DNA of 8,168 nucleotides, taken from assembly GCA_002402005.2 (NCBI GenBank), contig NVUS02000281.1, positions 1-8,168 of the forward strand, in the 5' to 3' direction. Of this stretch, positions 4,728 through 8,168 are shown piece by piece. Under the pieces are notes generated by a model, which saw only the letters and a list, made by a program, of their open reading frames with translations, had not been told where the DNA came from and ran no database searches. The position numbers and the translations under genes are program-made. Position 1 is the stretch's first letter; each line of letters opens with the position of its first letter. This DNA comes from OCS116 cluster bacterium. Lineage in GTDB: Bacteria > Pseudomonadota > Alphaproteobacteria > Rhizobiales > OSC116.

Positions 4728-5747
4728 ATGAAGAAGAATCTATTAAAATTAATTACAACTACCGCACTAATACTTGCAGGCAGCACTGTATTTGCTAAGG
4801 ATTATAAAATCGGCCTAAGCAATGGTTGGGTTGGTAGTGAATGGCGTACACAAATGATAGATGAGGCTACTGCCGCTGCCGCAAAATGGGATGATAAAGG
4901 CGTTAATATTACGGTATCTGTACAAAGTGCCAATGTTGATGTGCCAGGTCAAATAGCCCATATTCGTAACTTTATTGCCCAAGGTGTTGATGCGATTATC
5001 ATTAACCCTAACAGCCCAACGGCGTTTGATCCAATTTTTAAATTGGCCAAAGCAAAAGGAATTTTGGTTATTTCTACCGATGCTGAAGTATCATCTAAAG
5101 ATGCATTATATGTCGGCATTGACCAAAAAGGTTGGGCGATGAAATCGGCTAAATGGCTTGCAGAAGCAATGGGCGGCAAGGGTAAAGTTGTTGCGATAAA
5201 CGGTTTTGCGGGACATCCAGCTAATGAGATGCGGGTTTCTGGCTATCAAGAAGTATTTAATGCCTATAAAGACATTGAAATTATTGCTGAAGTGAACGCC
5301 AATTGGGACCAAGCCCAGGGCCAACAAGCGATGCAAAACCTATTAGCCACTTACCCTGATATCAATGGTGTTTGGGTGCAAGATGGTATGGCCGATGGCT
5401 CATGGCGTGCAATTACAGATAGTGGCCGCAAGGATATTTTAGCCACCGGAGAAATTAGACGCGACTTCTTTGATAGCTGGGGTAAAAATGGCTATAAAAC
5501 AGGTGCTTCGGTTAACCCTCCAGGTGTCATGGCTAGTGCATTAAATGTTGCGGTTCATATGCTTGAAGGCAAAGAACTTAAAGCTCCTGCTACAGATGGC
5601 GTTTATGGCAATGCGGTATATCTACCGATCCCATTTGTTGATGAGTCTAACTATAGCGAAGTATATGCCAAGCTAAAAGACAAGCCTGGTTATTATTCTT
5701 ACTCTGTGTCGCTTTCTATTGATGAAGCTGGTGCATTGTTTAAATAA
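4728..5747 (+). CDS. Periplasmic sugar-binding protein of a CUT2-type ABC importer
   Basis: A 339-residue precursor of the Peripla_BP_4 (ribose/xylose-type) binding-protein family, which captures sugar in the periplasm for the permease. The N-terminus MKKNLLKLITTTALILAGST then VFA is a clear signal peptide with cleavage expected after Ala23. The mature protein starts KDYKIGLSNGWVGSEWR, the usual first strand plus ligand-loop region. AQGVDAIIINPNSP, VISTDAEVS and GVWVQDGMADG are typical of the two-lobe fold. I chose ATG 4728 because AGGGAGGA (4716-4723) lies just upstream and the signal peptide begins there. A longer in-frame start at 4638 would run back through the promoter into IS debris. 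It is first in the operon, with the ATPase and permease downstream. Aromatic and acidic residues (W, E, R) near the start may contact the sugar, but the ligand cannot be named. Confidence 0.93.
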   Translation: MKKNLLKLITTTALILAGSTVFAKDYKIGLSNGWVGSEWRTQMIDEATAAAAKWDDKGVNITVSVQSANVDVPGQIAHIRNFIAQGVDAIIINPNSPTAFDPIFKLAKAKGILVISTDAEVSSKDALYVGIDQKGWAMKSAKWLAEAMGGKGKVVAINGFAGHPANEMRVSGYQEVFNAYKDIEIIAEVNANWDQAQGQQAMQNLLATYPDINGVWVQDGMADGSWRAITDSGRKDILATGEIRRDFFDSWGKNGYKTGASVNPPGVMASALNVAVHMLEGKELKAPATDGVYGNAVYLPIPFVDESNYSEVYAKLKDKPGYYSYSVSLSIDEAGALFK

Positions 5748-5753
5748 AATTCA

Positions 5754-5780
5754 ATGGCCACGGTGTTAAGTCGTGGCCAT
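5754..5780 (+). terminator. Strong intergenic stem-loop between binding-protein and ATPase genes
   Basis: ATGGCCACG (5754-5762) pairs perfectly with CGTGGCCAT (5772-5780) around a 9-base loop, six bases after the binding-protein stop. It is followed by CATTTTACATTTATAAC, which is T-rich but lacks a clean T run. Such structures after binding-protein genes usually act as partial terminators or as 3' stabilisers, giving more binding protein than membrane components. No separate promoter for the ATPase is evident in the remaining 60 bases, so read-through is expected. Confidence 0.7.
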
Positions 5781-5843
5781 CATTTTACATTTATAACTTT
5801 ACTTATTATCATTTAATTATTGTAATTATATGAGGGGGTTACT

Positions 5844-7364
5844 GTGGCAACTTTACAAGTAAAAAACATTAATAAGGCCTTTGGAGCAACCAAAGCACTT
5901 ATTGCTTGTGATTTAACCATCGAGGCGGGCGAAGTGCATGTGTTGATTGGTGCCAATGGCTGCGGAAAGTCGACCCTTTGTAAAATTATTTCAGGCAGTG
6001 TTCAGGCAGACACTGGTGATATACTGTTAAATAATCAAAAAATATCAATCACCGACCCTGCATCGGCGCAGCAACATGATATAGCAACTTTTTATCAAGA
6101 ATTATCACTGGCCATTAACCGCAGTATTGAGGATAATATTTATGCTGCCAATGAGCCACTTATATTTGGCTTGTTCATTGATAAAAAAACCATCAAAAAA
6201 GATGCCCGCAAGATTATTGATTTATTTGCAGATGTGGTGGGGGACGGGTTCTCTGGCGAGGTTGCTGTCGCAACATTAAGAGAAGACCAACGGCAACTTG
6301 TTGAAATTATGAAAGTCATTGCGGCAGATGCCAAAATTATGATTTTTGACGAGCCAACTTCGGCATTAGACCGAGCGCAGGCCAATCGATTTTTTAAAAT
6401 TATTGAAGATTTGAAAGCCAAAGGCAAATCAATAATATTCATATCGCATAGAATGGATGAAATATTTGCAATTGGTGATCGTATTACAGTAATGCGAGAT
6501 GGTCAGATTGTAAGTTCGGTTAAAATTTCTGATACCGACCAAAACATGGTGATTGAGCAAATGGTGGGTGGTAAGACAATTGTTCAGACCAATCAGGCCA
6601 CTAAAGTTAATCAATCTCTTTCAAGTGATGTAGCTGGGCATGATGTGATTGGGCTTGAGCTTAAAAACTTAACCAATAAACAGTTTAGTAACATTAATTT
6701 ATCCGTATCTAAAGGCGAGATCATTGGTCTTGGTGGTTTACATGGTCATGGGCAATCTAGTTTATTGAGAAGTATTTATGGTGCAGGTGAGGCAGTTAGT
6801 GGTGAGATAACACTCGAAGGCCAAGCCTATTACGCAAAATCGCCAAGGGGGGCGATAAAGAATGGTATAGGCTATATATCTGGCAACCGCCGTGTCGATG
6901 GTATATATCAAGGCCGCTCGATATTCGAAAATCTATTACCCATCCATTATTTAAAAACCTCAAAATGGGGCGCTGGGCAAAAGCGCTTAAACCAAACCGC
7001 GCAAGATGCAATGGCCGAATTAAAAACCCTTTATGCTAGTATGAATCAAGAGATTAACAACCTATCAGGTGGCAACCAACAAAAAGTGGTAATTGCCCGT
7101 TGGATGATTGATAAAACCAATATTCTATTGTTGGACGACCCAACCAAGGGCATTGACCTTGCTGCCAAGGCAGATCTTTTTGCATTGATTAGAAAACTGG
7201 CAAATGCTGGCATGGCGATTATTTTATATTCGTCAGACGATAGCGAACTACTGAACCATGCGACACGAATTTATGTGTTTAACAATGGTAAAATAAGCCA
7301 AGAATTAACTGGCGATCAGCGCACGCAATTTAACCTTTATCAAGCTGCATATGAGGCGGTATAA
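5844..7364 (+). CDS. CUT2-type sugar ABC transporter ATPase, two fused NBDs
   Basis: A 506-residue RbsA/XylG/MglA-like ATPase with two nucleotide-binding domains that powers sugar import at the inner membrane. NBD1: Walker A GANGCGKST (36-44), Q-loop Gln85, Walker B IMIFDEP (165-171) with catalytic Glu170, and His202 in SHRMDE. Its signature is LREDQ (145-149) rather than LSxGQ. NBD2: Walker A is degenerate, GLGGLHGHGQSS with no lysine (295-306). The signature LSGGNQQ (407-413) is intact. Walker B ends LLLDDP, with Asp432 where the catalytic Glu would be, and no H-loop histidine is seen. Hence one composite site (Walker A1/B1 plus signature 2) is complete and the other is degenerate. It starts with GTG after GAGGGGG (5832-5838). 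The TAA overlaps the permease ATG by one base. Confidence 0.95.
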   Translation: MATLQVKNINKAFGATKALIACDLTIEAGEVHVLIGANGCGKSTLCKIISGSVQADTGDILLNNQKISITDPASAQQHDIATFYQELSLAINRSIEDNIYAANEPLIFGLFIDKKTIKKDARKIIDLFADVVGDGFSGEVAVATLREDQRQLVEIMKVIAADAKIMIFDEPTSALDRAQANRFFKIIEDLKAKGKSIIFISHRMDEIFAIGDRITVMRDGQIVSSVKISDTDQNMVIEQMVGGKTIVQTNQATKVNQSLSSDVAGHDVIGLELKNLTNKQFSNINLSVSKGEIIGLGGLHGHGQSSLLRSIYGAGEAVSGEITLEGQAYYAKSPRGAIKNGIGYISGNRRVDGIYQGRSIFENLLPIHYLKTSKWGAGQKRLNQTAQDAMAELKTLYASMNQEINNLSGGNQQKVVIARWMIDKTNILLLDDPTKGIDLAAKADLFALIRKLANAGMAIILYSSDDSELLNHATRIYVFNNGKISQELTGDQRTQFNLYQAAYEAV

Positions 7365-8168
7365 TGTCAAATAGTCAACCAATATTGGCAAAAAACCTTG
7401 CATCAACAATCAACCAATATCCTTTTATTTTGGCATTGGTTATTTTAGCCATGTTGTTGGGGCTTAATGGATTTTTTGAGCCAAACAGCATAAAATTTGA
7501 TAGCCTAACAGGCCTGATTAGCACTTATTTAGCATTAATGTTACTGGCCATTGGCCAATCATATGTGGTCATGGCGGGGGATATTGACCTGTCGGTTGGT
7601 GGTATTATCTCTTTGGTTAATGTTAGCATTGTGACCTTTATGCACTATTATGGCGGCGGTATTTGGGGAATTTTTATTGCCTTGATATTGGGTATATTGG
7701 TGGGCGGCTTATGCGGTTTGGTCAATGGCTTTATGGTGTCGGTATTGCGCCTACAAGCGATTGTCGCAACTTTTGCCACGGCGATTTTATTCATGGGTAT
7801 GGCTTTGTTGGTCATGCCAGTAGCAGGTACGCCTGCACCAGAATTATTTTGGATCACTTATATTGAAAGTTATTTTGGCGTCCCATTCGTGCTTTATGTT
7901 TTACTTGGCATTATCTTGCTAATTGTCATCATTTCAAAAAGTCTGTTGGTTAAACAATTGTTGAGCGTTGGAGATGGTGCTTTAAATGCATATCAAAGCG
8001 GTTTGTCGGTTACTAAAATTCGCGTAAAAGGTTATATGTTGACTGGGGTGTTTTGTGCGTTTGCGGCTTTTTGCTTAACGGGTGATACCGCAAGTGGAGA
8101 CCCATTGGTTGGCGGTAAAATGACACTTTATAGCATCGCGGCTTTGGTCTTGGGTGGCAGTGCGTTAA
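7364..8168 (+). CDS. CUT2-type sugar ABC transporter permease, 3' end outside window
   Basis: The frame from ATG 7364 stays open to the last base: 268 residues of an RbsC-like inner-membrane permease (BPD_transp_2), of the roughly 320-340 usual. It is strongly hydrophobic. A first membrane helix lies at about 20-38, more at about 52-70, 80-92, 100-125, 128-152, 165-190 and 228-245, and another begins at about 255. The family signature VVMAGDIDLSVGGIISL (68-84) is the classic GGIDLSVG loop motif with Asp72-73 shifted slightly (GDIDLSVGG). SIAALVLGGSAL near the cut end matches the conserved AIAAVVIGGTSL region. The start shares its A with the ATPase TAA (TAATG), indicating coupled translation. 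Further operon genes, possibly a second permease or sugar enzymes, may follow outside the window. Confidence 0.93.
   Translation, partial: MSNSQPILAKNLASTINQYPFILALVILAMLLGLNGFFEPNSIKFDSLTGLISTYLALMLLAIGQSYVVMAGDIDLSVGGIISLVNVSIVTFMHYYGGGIWGIFIALILGILVGGLCGLVNGFMVSVLRLQAIVATFATAILFMGMALLVMPVAGTPAPELFWITYIESYFGVPFVLYVLLGIILLIVIISKSLLVKQLLSVGDGALNAYQSGLSVTKIRVKGYMLTGVFCAFAAFCLTGDTASGDPLVGGKMTLYSIAALVLGGSAL

Overview
This is an AT-rich bacterial window, evidently from a Gram-negative organism: it has a cleavable signal peptide on a periplasmic sugar-binding protein, a RbsA/XylG-type ABC transporter, and HigBA, pirin and IS3-family genes. The style of the IS3 remnants and the sugar operon would suit a low-GC alphaproteobacterium. 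That is an impression from memory and no gene here fixes the taxon.

Left part (1-566): the 3' end of a HigB-type toxin gene running in from outside, followed with a one-base TAATG overlap by its HigA antitoxin. Middle-left (713-3508): a divergent module. An HxlR-family regulator on the minus strand faces a SnoaL-like small protein and a short-chain dehydrogenase on the plus strand, and a pirin-family cupin follows with its own strong ribosome binding site. The 149-base divergent spacer contains two overlapping dyads that suit an HxlR dimer. The regulator also has the conserved N-terminal cysteine used for redox or electrophile sensing in this family. The set reads as a small quinone/aldehyde stress-response unit (inference).

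Centre (3509-4660): decayed accessory DNA. It holds a 482-base stretch without a convincing gene, an internally deleted IS3-family element with both terminal inverted repeats and three lesions in its transposase genes, and directly beside it a small fragment of a second, different IS3-family transposase.

Right part (4669-8168): a CUT2-type sugar ABC importer operon. A good sigma70-like promoter overlaps a LacI-type palindrome. It is followed by a periplasmic binding protein, a strong intergenic stem-loop, a double-NBD ATPase, and a translationally coupled permease that runs off the window end. The sugar cannot be named from sequence alone.

I found no clear new defence or mobile system. The most useful leads are the HxlR operator pair, the lysine-to-threonine change in HigB, the nested IS3 debris, the promoter/operator overlap of the sugar operon, and an unexplained G-poor tract near 3773-3905.
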